Shown: in pieces, positions 26,442 through 35,097 of the stretch
How the letters are laid out: the number at the start of each line of letters is the position of its first letter
Position numbering within the stretch: position 1 is the first letter of the stretch
NCBI RefSeq assembly: GCF_013410455.1
Contig: NZ_JACCFW010000001.1
Location: 2,992,929 to 3,056,928 of the forward strand
DNA length: 64,000 nt
Reading direction: 5' to 3'
Origin: Allobranchiibius huperziae
GTDB lineage: Bacteria > Actinomycetota > Actinomycetes > Actinomycetales > Dermatophilaceae
Translations under genes and position numbers: made by a program
The notes under the pieces: generated by a model
Databases searched by the model: none
What the model was told of the DNA's origin: nothing
What the model saw: the letters and a program-made list of their open reading frames with translations, nothing else

Positions 26442-27521
26442 TTAACTACTCAGCTGGACGGCGCTCGAGGTTTCGAGGATTGTGCGCAAGCGGATGCCCA
26501 GTGTCGTTGAGAGTCGAATCGTCCATTTCTTGCTGCAGCTTCCGTTGCCATAGCCGATGTCACTTTGGACGAGGACCCGCGTGCGCGTCGGGTTTGTGGC
26601 GGTGATGAGACCGTCGACACAGCTGGGCAGAGTCCAGCTGGCCGATACGTGCCCGTCGACATTCATCCGTACGAGCCGCGATGGCGAGAGCATCCCTGAC
26701 CCGGATTCCTGCGCCGCCACGATCCCTGACGTTGTCCAGGCGGGTGCCAAGTAGCCGTGCTCGCTTGGGTCGGGAACCCGACGTGCCGTAGCAAAATCGA
26801 GCTTGGTTGAGTCGAAGATGACCACCTGGTCACGGTTTCCGCTGTACCCAGCGGCGATCTGGTGCCCGTTGGGACTCCAGCTCAAACCGAACAGCGGGTG
26901 CCCGGGCGTATCGGTCGCGGTGCGGGTGCCGCGCCCGGTGGCGAGGTCCAATACGACGATGACACTGGGATTGAACATTTCCGGCCCGGCGCAGATGCTC
27001 TTACAAGTGGACACAACGCACCTCGGGTGCGTCAGATACGCCAGCCGGCTGCCATCCGGGCTCACCGTGATGCCGGTGACGTCCTCGGTGAGGTGGTCCA
27101 ACACGGTGACGTGCCCGGTTTCGGGATCCACTCGTTCGACAGTGGCTCGACACCCCGTGGTCAGCGCGACGATGAGTGCCCCCGAGCGCTCCCGTGTTGC
27201 TGAGACGGTCGTCGCGGCGCGGCTGTGTGCGGAGGTGATCAGCAGCCCGCCATCATCGATGCCACGTATCTGCACCTGCCCGCCGCGCGCCGGATCGTTG
27301 ATGGTGGTGACGAACGTGTCCGATGGATCTAAAGGCGACGTGTGCAACGCGGTCTTCGACTGGTGGACGCTTCGGGGCTCCGGTGCTGTGCGAGGGCCCG
27401 GTTGGGACGTCAGTCCGCATCCGGCCAACGCGACAACAGCCACGGCAGACACGAGGGCACTCGGGCCGATTCGGCAACATTTGGCAGCAAAGCTGCGCAC
27501 CTGTCTCACGTCCCTGATCAT
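26442..27521 (-). CDS. Lipoprotein with WD40/PD40-like repeats
   Basis: 359 residues from ATG 27521; a longer form from 27569 is possible but would push the signal peptide inward. Lipobox VALAGC, Cys35. The rest shows repeated beta-propeller-type strings: VTGITVSPDGSRLAYLTHP, FGLSWSPNGHQIAAGYSGN and YLAPAWTTSGIVAAQES, like TolB/PD40 blades. Six cysteines are scattered in the mature part. It probably forms a surface-attached beta-propeller binding protein; ligand unknown. It is not next to any Pal/TolB system. Confidence 0.7.
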   Translation of the reverse strand: MIRDVRQVRSFAAKCCRIGPSALVSAVAVVALAGCGLTSQPGPRTAPEPRSVHQSKTALHTSPLDPSDTFVTTINDPARGGQVQIRGIDDGGLLITSAHSRAATTVSATRERSGALIVALTTGCRATVERVDPETGHVTVLDHLTEDVTGITVSPDGSRLAYLTHPRCVVSTCKSICAGPEMFNPSVIVVLDLATGRGTRTATDTPGHPLFGLSWSPNGHQIAAGYSGNRDQVVIFDSTKLDFATARRVPDPSEHGYLAPAWTTSGIVAAQESGSGMLSPSRLVRMNVDGHVSASWTLPSCVDGLITATNPTRTRVLVQSDIGYGNGSCSKKWTIRLSTTLGIRLRTILETSSAVQLSS

Positions 27522-27738
27522 CGCGCGGCACACGGATTCATAGCCGCACACCTGGCAGTTCGACCCCAAATTGCAACAGGCGAACAGGCCCGATCGGCGA
27601 TGGGCGACTGGGTCTTAGACATTCTGGCTGTTCTGAAAATGCCACCCCAACAATCATTGTGTTCACACTGTTCCGCTACCAGATTCGCTGAACGCAGTGA
27701 TCCCGTCGTTCTGCACCACTTCGTGCCAGAATTCGCGA

Positions 27739-28326
27739 ATGAAGAACCGGCCGGCTGCGCGATCTATCACGACGGTCGCGGTGTCGATAGCGGCCGTGTT
27801 GGCCTCGGCGACCGGGTGCTCCACCCCCTCGGATGCGACCACTGCTCCGGTCCTGGTCGCGACCAGCATCAACCACGGCTACCGCGTGGAGGCTGTCGCA
27901 TGGATGCAGGAAGGCAACCTGTGCGCGGCGTGGGATTCGGTCGCGGCGGCTGCTAAGCCACCGACCCCCGTACAGGTTAAGAACGACGACCGCGGCTACC
28001 GCGGCTGCGGGTTCGAGGATGGCTCCGCCGTAGGTGCCTCGTACGTGGACAAAGCGAACGGCTCGGTAGACGTCCCGGACGATGTCATGCCCATCTACTT
28101 CGGCCCGCTCCCGCCACACGCGGTTGCGGTCAGGGTCGGCTTGCGAACGATCCCGGCGCGAACCGCCACGAAGCAGATGTTCGCCGGAATCCTTCGGAAG
28201 TACTGGACCTACAGTCCGGCCACCCCCGCACAAGACCTCGTTTTCCCGGACCAGAACCCCGTGGTGCCCGTCGACAGAGACGGCACACCGGTCAAGTACG
28301 CAAAGTCCTACGACCCGACCTTTTGA
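27739..28326 (+). CDS. Lipoprotein of unknown function
   Basis: 195 residues from ATG 27739. The signal (MKNRPAARSITTVAVSIAAV) ends in lipobox SATGC with Cys27. The mature part contains two cysteines (NLCAAWD, YRGCGFEDG) and a segment VPDDVMPIYFGPLPPHAVAV with no family I recognise. The earlier ATG at 27697 would bury the signal peptide, so it was not used. Divergent from the beta-propeller lipoprotein, with about 217 bp between. Confidence 0.62.
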   Translation: MKNRPAARSITTVAVSIAAVLASATGCSTPSDATTAPVLVATSINHGYRVEAVAWMQEGNLCAAWDSVAAAAKPPTPVQVKNDDRGYRGCGFEDGSAVGASYVDKANGSVDVPDDVMPIYFGPLPPHAVAVRVGLRTIPARTATKQMFAGILRKYWTYSPATPAQDLVFPDQNPVVPVDRDGTPVKYAKSYDPTF

Positions 28327-28563
28327 TCGAGCGCCAACGAGTCATCTACGCTCGGCGTCCCGACGGACGAACGGGGCACAGCCACTGCAGGTGGCGCAGC
28401 GGGTCGTGATCCCCACCCGCGCAGTGATCCCGCACGGAGCGCGGTCGCTGTGACCGCGTCCGCGAACCGATCCCTCAGTGCGACGCGTCTGCCGTACGCG
28501 CGATCGGCGACGCATGCTCAACGGCGGCTTGAGATCGGGTTGCGTCGGGCAGAGGGCGTAACG

Positions 28564-29280
28564 ATGTGGTGCGACCATGAAGCAGTGGGGCATGACGCTC
28601 GAACCTTGACCTTCGATGGGCACCGGCTTGCCTACCGCGTGCATGGCAGCGGGCCGGCACTGGTGATCGTCAACCAGTACTGGCGCGCCGAGGACGAGGT
28701 TCACACCCAACTGTTGAGCGATCGATGGCAGCTGTTCCACATCACGCCCGTCGGCTACGGCGAAAGCGCTCGAGTACCGGGCTATGCAGGTGAAGCGTTG
28801 TGCGATCAGGTCCTGGCTGTGCTCGATCGCCATGAAGTCGAACGGTGCGTCATCTGGGGCTATTCGGCGGGCGGCGCGATGGCCGCGTGTGTTGCACGAG
28901 CGACGACGAGGGTCTCAGCGATGGTCTGCGGCGGCTATAGCTTGTTCGATCCGCTCACGCCCGGCACCCTGCGGCAACTGGACCACAGGCTGCGACCCGA
29001 TCACGCGAGCCGCAGCCTGTGGTGGTGGGTCAACAGGTTTGACTGGAGCAACGAAGTGGCCACCATGCCGTGCGCCAGCTTGTTTTACTGGGGCAGCGAC
29101 GACCGGCAGATGGCGACCAAGCTGCGGCGCGCGCAGAACCAGCTGCTGCTGGGCGATGCCGAGTTCGTCGAGTTCGCTGGACTCGACCACGCTTCCTGCA
29201 ACACGCACGACGCTCTTCGCGAGCACGTGATCCCGATGATCACGGAGCGTCTGCGGTCTCGAGCCGGTCGTAGCGACTAA
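28564..29280 (+). CDS. Alpha/beta-hydrolase
   Basis: 238 residues from ATG 28564. The core fits the fold: LTFDGHRLAYRVHGSGPALV, nucleophile elbow GYSAGGA with Ser101, and the catalytic His in FAGLDHASC near residue 217. The usual oxyanion HG motif before the first loop is replaced by VNQYW, so activity may differ from standard esterases. No signal peptide. Substrate unknown. The frame stays open upstream to 28450, but that stretch reads as non-coding. Confidence 0.78.
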   Translation: MWCDHEAVGHDARTLTFDGHRLAYRVHGSGPALVIVNQYWRAEDEVHTQLLSDRWQLFHITPVGYGESARVPGYAGEALCDQVLAVLDRHEVERCVIWGYSAGGAMAACVARATTRVSAMVCGGYSLFDPLTPGTLRQLDHRLRPDHASRSLWWWVNRFDWSNEVATMPCASLFYWGSDDRQMATKLRRAQNQLLLGDAEFVEFAGLDHASCNTHDALREHVIPMITERLRSRAGRSD

Positions 29281-29493
29281 ACCAAACCCACACGATCGCC
29301 AAACCCCGATCACGACGACATGGACATACAGGACGAGATGCCGGTCGACGTGCCCCGCCTCGGCCCGAAGTGCGGTCGGGCCTTCGTCTGTTGTGGCGAA
29401 GACCAGGATGCGTGCGGCCGAACGCCAGGTGTGGGCAAGCTCGTGAGCAGGGACCGCATAAGGGAGCGCGGTTGACTCCGGCGGCAATCCCAT
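29281..29493 (-). pseudogene. Possible truncated gene fragment
   Basis: From ATG 29493 the minus strand reads ELAHTWRSAARILVFATTDE then GPTALRAEAGHVDRHLVLYV with high third-position GC, which looks coding. The frame then runs on through the antisense of the hydrolase gene, so the true C-terminus seems lost. This accounts for most of the 312-bp gap 29281-29592. No family recognised. Confidence 0.3.
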
Positions 29494-29592
29494 CGTCGCT
29501 GCCCCTAAAGCGACTGCGCCCCGACCGGCGGTCGGTCATTTCGTGGGGTCAGCCGACCAGCACCCTGGGGTGCGGTCGATAGCCATCATCGG

Positions 29593-30588
29593 CTATCCGA
29601 CCACGGGTCCCCCGGTTGCCCAGGAGACTGTGGCGATGTCGATGTGCCGCACCACGTTCTTGGTCCCGGAGCCCGAAGTGATGTACTCGTAGGCGATGTA
29701 ATGGGTGCCGTTGGTGGTCGTGACTTCCGCGGCGCCCGGGCCGTACCCGTACTTGGCGCCCGAGGTCATCACGGGGCGCGGATTGGCGAGCAGGCCTAGT
29801 TTCGCGCCCTGCCACACTTGCGTGTAGTAAGCGTTCTTTCCGGTGGCGGTGTTGAATGCGCCCCGCGATACGAAAAGCCACAGACGGTTCTTCTGGTAGA
29901 TCAGGCTGGGGGCTTCGATGACCGTGTTCTGAATGGGGGTCAGCGGGAACGGTCCCTTCCTCGCGGTGAGGGTGACCGGCTTGCCTGATGAATGATAAGT
30001 AATCGCTTCGGCCATGATCTGGTACTGGCCACCGGGGAATCCGACGACGTGTCCGCGCCGCCAGGCCAGGTACGACGTACGCGCCGCGGCTGAGTAGTAG
30101 GTGGTGGGGTCGATCGCCTCCCACCCCTGACGGATGTCAGCATCACATTTCAGGGCAGAATAAGCGGTGAACCCACGATCGGGTGCGGTCGACGCGGCGA
30201 CATATACGTAGTGTTCTGTGTTGTTGCGCGCGGAGTTGTTCGTACTCTTGGCGGTGAAGAACAATACGTACCGGTGGGAGTTGTAAACCACATGCGGAGC
30301 CCATTCCAGGGAGTACCCCCGGAAACTGATCGTCCGGTCGTACGCGTAGCCGCGGCCGGGGCTGCCGCTTCGGTACACGGCAATCCCTCCGGGGCCGGTG
30401 GCGTACAGGTAGTAGTAGCCGCCGTGCTTGCCAGCCAACAGGCTTGGGTCGGCCACATTCTTGTCGGTGATCTTGGAACCGATCCTCGGAGCCGGGTACG
30501 ACGCCGCAGCGTGGGCGGCGGGTGCCACCCCAACTACGGTCATCGCTGCTATCGCCCCTGCCGCCGCTGCCCTCGAACGCCGTCCCAT
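29593..30588 (-). CDS. Secreted glycoside hydrolase, GH43-like beta-propeller
   Basis: 331 residues from ATG 30588. Signal peptide about 1-29 (cleavage near AHA). The mature protein begins with KNVADPSLLAGKHGGYYYLYATG, where Asp in DPS is the GH43-type base. Mid-protein Asp in EAIDPTTYY fits the pKa-modulating residue, and IEAPSLIYQKNRLWLFVSRG supplies the general-acid Glu. Members cut arabinan, xylan or similar side chains outside the cell. Substrate unknown. No sugar transporter or regulator is adjacent. ATG 30588 has AGGGGAC upstream; the in-frame extension to 30642 lacks support. Confidence 0.78.
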   Translation of the reverse strand: MGRRSRAAAAGAIAAMTVVGVAPAAHAAASYPAPRIGSKITDKNVADPSLLAGKHGGYYYLYATGPGGIAVYRSGSPGRGYAYDRTISFRGYSLEWAPHVVYNSHRYVLFFTAKSTNNSARNNTEHYVYVAASTAPDRGFTAYSALKCDADIRQGWEAIDPTTYYSAAARTSYLAWRRGHVVGFPGGQYQIMAEAITYHSSGKPVTLTARKGPFPLTPIQNTVIEAPSLIYQKNRLWLFVSRGAFNTATGKNAYYTQVWQGAKLGLLANPRPVMTSGAKYGYGPGAAEVTTTNGTHYIAYEYITSGSGTKNVVRHIDIATVSWATGGPVVG

Positions 30589-30758
30589 AACTGTCCCCTG
30601 CTGCCGCGCTACCAGATTTAGCCACGTTGCTCGTGCTCTCACCCGATGTCAAGCACCCTCGGTCACCCTGACCACGCCCCGGCGAAGAATGATGTGGTGC
30701 CCAGCGTGGATCCGGGCCGGCGCAGTCCGAAGGTCGATCCCTTTGTGGGCATCGGCAG

Positions 30759-31271
30759 CTAGCAACCGGTGACCGGGTGTGTGGCTGCAGTCACGGTCGC
30801 CTGGAAGTCCCAAGGAGAGGGCGCCGCATCGCTGGGTCCACCCAGCAATTGAATTGCTGCTTTTGACCCGTTCGAACGCTTCCGCTTCCAGTACCACGCA
30901 CCGTCTGACGAGTCACTGTCAGGAACCCAACCCAGTTTGTGCAGCGAGGCGTTGATGGCGGAGACCGTCTGGTCCGGCGACTTGACGTGATCGAACTGCG
31001 CGGTCACGGTCACGTCGTCCCATCCGTAGGTCGACTTCACACCGTCGCACGAGTCCCAGTTCGGCGGGACAAACTGTTGACCGAAGATATGCACGGTCGA
31101 CGGGATAGCCGACAGTGTGGGTTTTAACTGAGCCATCAACCGCCCGTGAGGGTGCGGATTTCCAATCGCTCTGGGTAGACCACCACCACAGGCGCACAAA
31201 GCACCCGTTACCAACAAGACAACGCAGCCGCCCTCAATCAGCCTGCCGCCCATGCCTCGACGTTCCCCCAT
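30759..31271 (-). CDS. Lipoprotein of unknown function
   Basis: 170 residues from ATG 31271, with a second candidate at 31253. The lipobox LCAC gives Cys28. The mature part has FVPPNWDSCDGVKSTYGWDD and FDHVKSPDQTVSAINASLHK, then WYWKRKR. This resembles small actinobacterial lipoproteins with one alpha/beta domain, but I recognise no family. It lies alone, with a 435-bp gene-free stretch upstream. Confidence 0.6.
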   Translation of the reverse strand: MGERRGMGGRLIEGGCVVLLVTGALCACGGGLPRAIGNPHPHGRLMAQLKPTLSAIPSTVHIFGQQFVPPNWDSCDGVKSTYGWDDVTVTAQFDHVKSPDQTVSAINASLHKLGWVPDSDSSDGAWYWKRKRSNGSKAAIQLLGGPSDAAPSPWDFQATVTAATHPVTGC

Positions 31272-31706
31272 GGGGACATCCTGACACGGGCACATACGAC
31301 ATCGTGGTCCTCTTGCACGGACGGAGTTGTTAGCGATTGCGTGGCGACCGCGGCCGCGGCCGCCTCCCAGATCTATGACCATCCTTCGAGCGCCACCCGT
31401 GTCTCTCCGAAGGATCGGCCCGCGGAGCGTGCCACAACACGATCGGCTAACGGGTCGGCGGGTGTCGGCGCCACCATCTCTGACGTTTGACCATGGCTCC
31501 TCTGGCAAGTGCAGCCGCGAGATGGTCGGTCACGGTGTCGGCCGCGTTGCCGAGTTTCTCCTCGGTCGTAATTGACGGTGACGCGAGTAGCTCCGCATCG
31601 CCTAAGCCGGCCTAGACGACTTTACGGATCGCCACCCAGTCATGATCGGTGCCCATGCCCGCAAGTGTCGGGGGTTCACTCATGCGGGGGAGACTTCTCC
31701 GGACAG
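31272..31706. other. Gene-free stretch
   Basis: 435 bp with no ORF I would defend on either strand. It contains the second copy of a 29-bp dispersed repeat (31415-31443) and a run of GGCCGC units near 31352. The promoter of the leftward lipoprotein gene presumably lies at its left end. Confidence 0.4.
31415..31443 (+). repeat. 29-bp dispersed repeat, copy 2
   Basis: Same unit as 26371-26399 (26 of 29 positions). Like copy 1 it lies 140-210 bp upstream of a leftward lipoprotein gene. Confidence 0.55.
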
Positions 31707-31952
31707 TCAGTTTCGGCTCTTTCCCTCGGCTAGTTCGCCGTCGGCTGACCAGTACACCGTTGCTCTCCACCACGAGCCGTATTCGGTGATCTCATCGCCG
31801 GAGATGTGCACGTCAAGCACCTGGCTCGTCGCGAAGTCGGCGCCCTCGATGCTGTCGGCGAGGCGACGCAGCAAGAGAGGGAGGTCATTGGACGTGGGTC
31901 CTTGTGCGTTGCACACGCTGAAGTGACGGCAGGGGTAAGAAGGAGAAGCCAT
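31707..31952 (-). CDS. Small hypothetical protein
   Basis: 81 residues if ATG 31952 is used; the start is uncertain, since no good ribosome site is seen and the frame stays open upstream to 32273. The coherent part is the C-terminus: LPLLLRRLADSIEGADFATS, then VLDVHISGDEITEYGSWW and ATVYW, alternating helix and strands. No family recognised. It runs opposite to the gene starting at 32167. Confidence 0.5.
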   Translation of the reverse strand: MASPSYPCRHFSVCNAQGPTSNDLPLLLRRLADSIEGADFATSQVLDVHISGDEITEYGSWWRATVYWSADGELAEGKSRN

Positions 31953-32166
31953 CCGGTGAGTATCCAGGTCACCAATCACAGACCTACCCACGTGATCCGC
32001 TTCAGCCCGAGTGCCGGTGTGGTTCACCAGGCGGGGCTCGGCACGCAGCAATTGGGAATCGATGCGACCCTGAGCCATGCGCTGGTGGCGACGGGAAGTG
32101 ATTCGTGTGGTTTCAGGTCCTTTGGGCCCGATGGAGCCCGTGTTGTCCGCTGAGGAGCGTGGCAGT

Positions 32167-32595
32167 GTGACGCCAGCACACCGCCAGCTCATCTCTACTC
32201 TCACCCAGAGCCAAGAACTCGAATGGTCTGGTGTGGCGCTGTTGTCATGCCTGCGGTGGTTGTGCACCAGCACGCTGACGGAGGCGCCCGAGGTGCAGGT
32301 GGATGGGGCGTGGACCGATGGGTCCGAGACGTTCTGTGTCGTGTACCGGGTGCCTTACGGGCCCCCGAGGGGGGTCGGGTTTTGGTGTCACCGCGCTGAA
32401 GGCAACCCGATCGGAACGATTGATTCTGATGGCGACGACTCAGAACCCGTGGAATTCGGGCGGCAGGTCGCCGATTTCGAGATCGGAGAACCCCTTGGCT
32501 CGAGGGTTATGCGACTACGGCGGGACGAGCACGGTGTGGGGTGGTGGGGGTCCTTGGTCGACGACCTTCCTGTTCGGTCTTCGACACAGAACTAG
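32167..32595 (+). CDS. Hypothetical protein
   Basis: 142 residues from GTG 32167, chosen because GAGGAG lies 9 nt upstream; ATG 32131 is in frame but unsupported. The protein is acidic and Trp-rich, without signal peptide: LEWSGVALLSCLRWL, EVQVDGAWTDGSETFCVVYR and DFEIGEPLGSRVMRLRRDEH. The beta-strand-rich pattern is reminiscent of small immunity-type or SMI1-like proteins, but that is only an impression. No toxin gene is adjacent. Confidence 0.55.
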   Translation: MTPAHRQLISTLTQSQELEWSGVALLSCLRWLCTSTLTEAPEVQVDGAWTDGSETFCVVYRVPYGPPRGVGFWCHRAEGNPIGTIDSDGDDSEPVEFGRQVADFEIGEPLGSRVMRLRRDEHGVGWWGSLVDDLPVRSSTQN

Positions 32596-32912
32596 ACCCC
32601 TTGGTGCCACTCAGCGCATGTTGGCGATCCGTGGCTAAGTTCTCAGCCCGTCCCGTTTAGGGAAGCGTCGACGGGACGCCCTGGCGGCACGCGACTGTGC
32701 CAGCCGGTGAGTTGCGCCAATCATCCCGCAAGACCCGTCCGGTGACGCATCCCGGTCAGGGGAGGTCAAGCGAGAAACCCGAAGAGTTCTCATGCCGCTT
32801 GTCCCCCACCCGGCACAAGCCGCATAAATAGGCCGCCATCTCGTCGAATCGCTACCAAGCTGCTGCGGAGGTCAAGAAGTCACCGGCGACGAGCGGCGGG
32901 TGCCACCGACCG

Positions 32913-32987
32913 GACATCCGCCGCACTCTGAAGAACTACCTTGCCCGCCACCTGTGGCACGTCGTGGAACGCCACGAGACCCTTTAA
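32913..32987 (+). pseudogene. Possible transposase C-terminal remnant
   Basis: One frame reads DIRRTLKNYLARHLWHVVER then HETL and a stop at 32985. The LKxYLAR pattern resembles the C-termini of IS110-type transposases. The rest of the 479-bp gap 32596-33074 contains no matching upstream part, terminal repeats or other gene that I can see. Weak evidence. Confidence 0.25.
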
Positions 32988-33074
32988 CCGCCCACGGATA
33001 GTGGCCTCTGACCCCGGTTGACCCACTGCCACCAAGAACGACCGGAAAGCGTCTTCGCTGCGGCCGTGACCACT

Positions 33075-33479
33075 ATGGTTCGGCCTGTGAGGGGTCAGAA
33101 TATTCGAGGAATCGCAGCCCTGCTGGCTATCGTTGTCCTCCTGGCGGCTGCCGTGTCAGCAGTTCGCTACCGCCACGCCTACGGCACCTTCAACGTGGCG
33201 GTTCGACCCGTACACCTCTATATCGGCGGATACCGTTTCGAACCAATAGACCAGGTTGACCTCTCGCCCCAGGAGCTCGCCAGGTTCCGCCCAGGAGCGC
33301 CCCACCTGCACTCCGTCGGCACATGGTCTCTGCTCCCGGTTGTCGGCGGACGATCCAAAAACGTCATTACACCGGACACCGGCAAATGCATCGCCTTGGC
33401 TGCCATCGAACTTGGGCACAATCACCGAGCGTTTTACGCGATGGAAGACATCGCCAACAACCCTGCCTGCGGCGTCTGA
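33075..33479 (+). CDS. Membrane-anchored exported protein of unknown function
   Basis: 134 residues from ATG 33075. One N-terminal helix (about 11-29, IAALLAIVVLLAAAVSAV) anchors or exports it. The outside part is about 105 residues with a pair of cysteines (GKCIALAA, NPACGV) and the strand-like VRPVHLYIGGYRFEPID. No family recognised. The next rightward gene at 33627 has a similar anchor-plus-domain layout. Confidence 0.6.
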   Translation: MVRPVRGQNIRGIAALLAIVVLLAAAVSAVRYRHAYGTFNVAVRPVHLYIGGYRFEPIDQVDLSPQELARFRPGAPHLHSVGTWSLLPVVGGRSKNVITPDTGKCIALAAIELGHNHRAFYAMEDIANNPACGV

Positions 33480-33626
33480 CAGCCACGTCGGAGGACTCCG
33501 CACTTGACGACGCTCTATGGGAGCGTCGTTACCGAACCGGCCTCAAACACAGTTCGTGCCGGTGCCATGCCGGTAGGTTCACCGTCATGACCGCCCCAGG
33601 CGCCGACACGATGTCGATCGGCCGAC

Positions 33627-34205
33627 GTGTCGACCGTCGTTAGCCGACCGCGCCATTGGCCGCGGAAGGCCACTCTCGCGGCGGTCAGCGCGGTCCTCGT
33701 GGTGTGCACCGCGGTCGCGCTACTTCTGGGCGCTCTCGACCATCGGTACGGCCCCATCCGGGGCGGCAGCTTCAGCGGCCCGGTGTCCAACGACTTGGCC
33801 CTCAGCAGCGAGGACTCCTCATACCGCCTCACCTTGGCCCCGAGAACCGCGGGACAGGTGATCGGCTCCCTCTACAACCCCGGGTCGCACGCCGTGACGA
33901 TCCGTTCCGCCAGCGCCGGGGACATGGCGCCCGCAATCGGCGTGCAGTGGTCGGTCTTCCACACAGTGCCCGAGGGGTCGGCCTTCGGAGTCGACACACC
34001 CTGGCACTCATTCCCGGCCACGATCCCCGCGCAAGGATTCATCCGCCTGCTCCTCACGCTGCACCGACCCAGCACCTGCCCACCGAACGCCAGTTTCCGC
34101 AGTGACAGCACCTTCGACGGTTCGCTGCTGCTGCGGTGGAAGTCCTTGCTGCGAACCCACACGACGTTCGCCGACAACGTCACCCTGCCCATCAAGATCT
34201 GCTGA
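33627..34205 (+). CDS. Membrane-anchored exported protein of unknown function
   Basis: 192 residues from GTG 33627. A basic N-terminus and one helix (about 15-36, LAAVSAVLVVCTAVALLLGAL) lead to a beta-rich outer domain: LTLAPRTAGQVIGSLYNPGS then HAVTIRSASAG, resembling an Ig-like fold, with two cysteines near the end (STCPPN, KIC). No family recognised. It is followed by a 317-bp gap whose only clear structure is the palindrome at 34333. Confidence 0.6.
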   Translation: MSTVVSRPRHWPRKATLAAVSAVLVVCTAVALLLGALDHRYGPIRGGSFSGPVSNDLALSSEDSSYRLTLAPRTAGQVIGSLYNPGSHAVTIRSASAGDMAPAIGVQWSVFHTVPEGSAFGVDTPWHSFPATIPAQGFIRLLLTLHRPSTCPPNASFRSDSTFDGSLLLRWKSLLRTHTTFADNVTLPIKIC

Positions 34206-34332
34206 CCCGCCCAGCACACGGGAACACGCTGCCAACCGCAATCACCTGTTGATGGAATGGGATCCGAGTCGGACAGATGAGCTCGAAATCCCGATCGGGA
34301 CCTCAGACCACCACCTCTAGGCCCGTTGTCGG

Positions 34333-34359
34333 TGTCGTTCTGGGGTCCCCAGAACGACA
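34333..34359. repeat. 27-bp perfect inverted repeat
   Basis: Arms TGTCGTTCTGGGG (34333-34345) and CCCCAGAACGACA (34347-34359) around a single T. It lies between the genes ending at 34205 and starting at 34523, about 130 bp after the first. It could be an operator or a terminator; no T tract follows. Confidence 0.6.
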
Positions 34360-34522
34360 GCCAGCATTCGCACGGCAGCCACATCGCACGCCATCGACGC
34401 ACAGACCTCGAAGGCCAACCTCTAGCGCCGTTTCGACGTCTCAGGAACAAAGCTGGGACTAGCGTCGGCACGCAGGAGAAGTATCGCGATAGCCACCCGG
34501 CCATTGAGGAAAGCGTGGCCAC

Positions 34523-34918
34523 ATGAAAACCGTCCGTCTCCCGCTGGTGTCCATCGCGTTGCTCGGGTTTGCATCGCTCTGCGGCTGCGGCTCCGAATCG
34601 CGCCCTCCCGCGCAGGCCGCGCCCTGGGCCCCCCTTGCCCGGGGAACGATTACCGGACTGGACCTCGGGTCCTTCTCCTGCTTCGTATCTGCCGCTACGC
34701 CAGGCTCAACTGCCCCGAGGCCGGCCATCGCGGCCGTAGCGGATAGTCACGGGCGATGGGCGTGGAGAATGCAACCCAGGACGAACTACGTTTTCACAGC
34801 AACAAGCCACGACAAGCTCGGGAGCACCGTGCCCGTGTTCCAGGGCTCGAGCTTGAAGATTTTCGCGCCGACGTCCGCCCGCGAGATGAGTGTCGCAATC
34901 CACGTCGCGAAGGCGTAG
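34523..34918 (+). CDS. Small lipoprotein of unknown function
   Basis: 131 residues; ATG 34523 follows GAGGAAAG. The signal (MKTVRLPLVSIALLGFASLC) ends with a double-Cys lipobox, SLCGC. The mature part looks like a compact beta-sandwich (ITGLDLGSFSCFVSAATPGS, then WRMQPRTNYVFTATSHD). The pattern 'render, format, display of a carboxypeptidase-regulatory-like domain' is possible but unproven. It is the last gene of the accessory island. Confidence 0.6.
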   Translation: MKTVRLPLVSIALLGFASLCGCGSESRPPAQAAPWAPLARGTITGLDLGSFSCFVSAATPGSTAPRPAIAAVADSHGRWAWRMQPRTNYVFTATSHDKLGSTVPVFQGSSLKIFAPTSAREMSVAIHVAKA

Positions 34919-35097
34919 ACCGATCCGACGAGGACGATCGGTCATGACACTTCGTCTAAGAAATGACCGGTAATCGGGACTGCGACAGATGGATGATCGA
35001 GAACGCCGGCCCGATTGGTCTTTGTCCACCACCGCCGCGCTAAGCCCATGGCGCGTACGTGGCGGGCCGCCGAATTTGATCGGCGCCGGGTACTGCG

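Noticed and set aside
32167-32595. Call as an immunity protein of a toxin system
   Set aside because: No toxin gene is adjacent and the resemblance is only in general composition.
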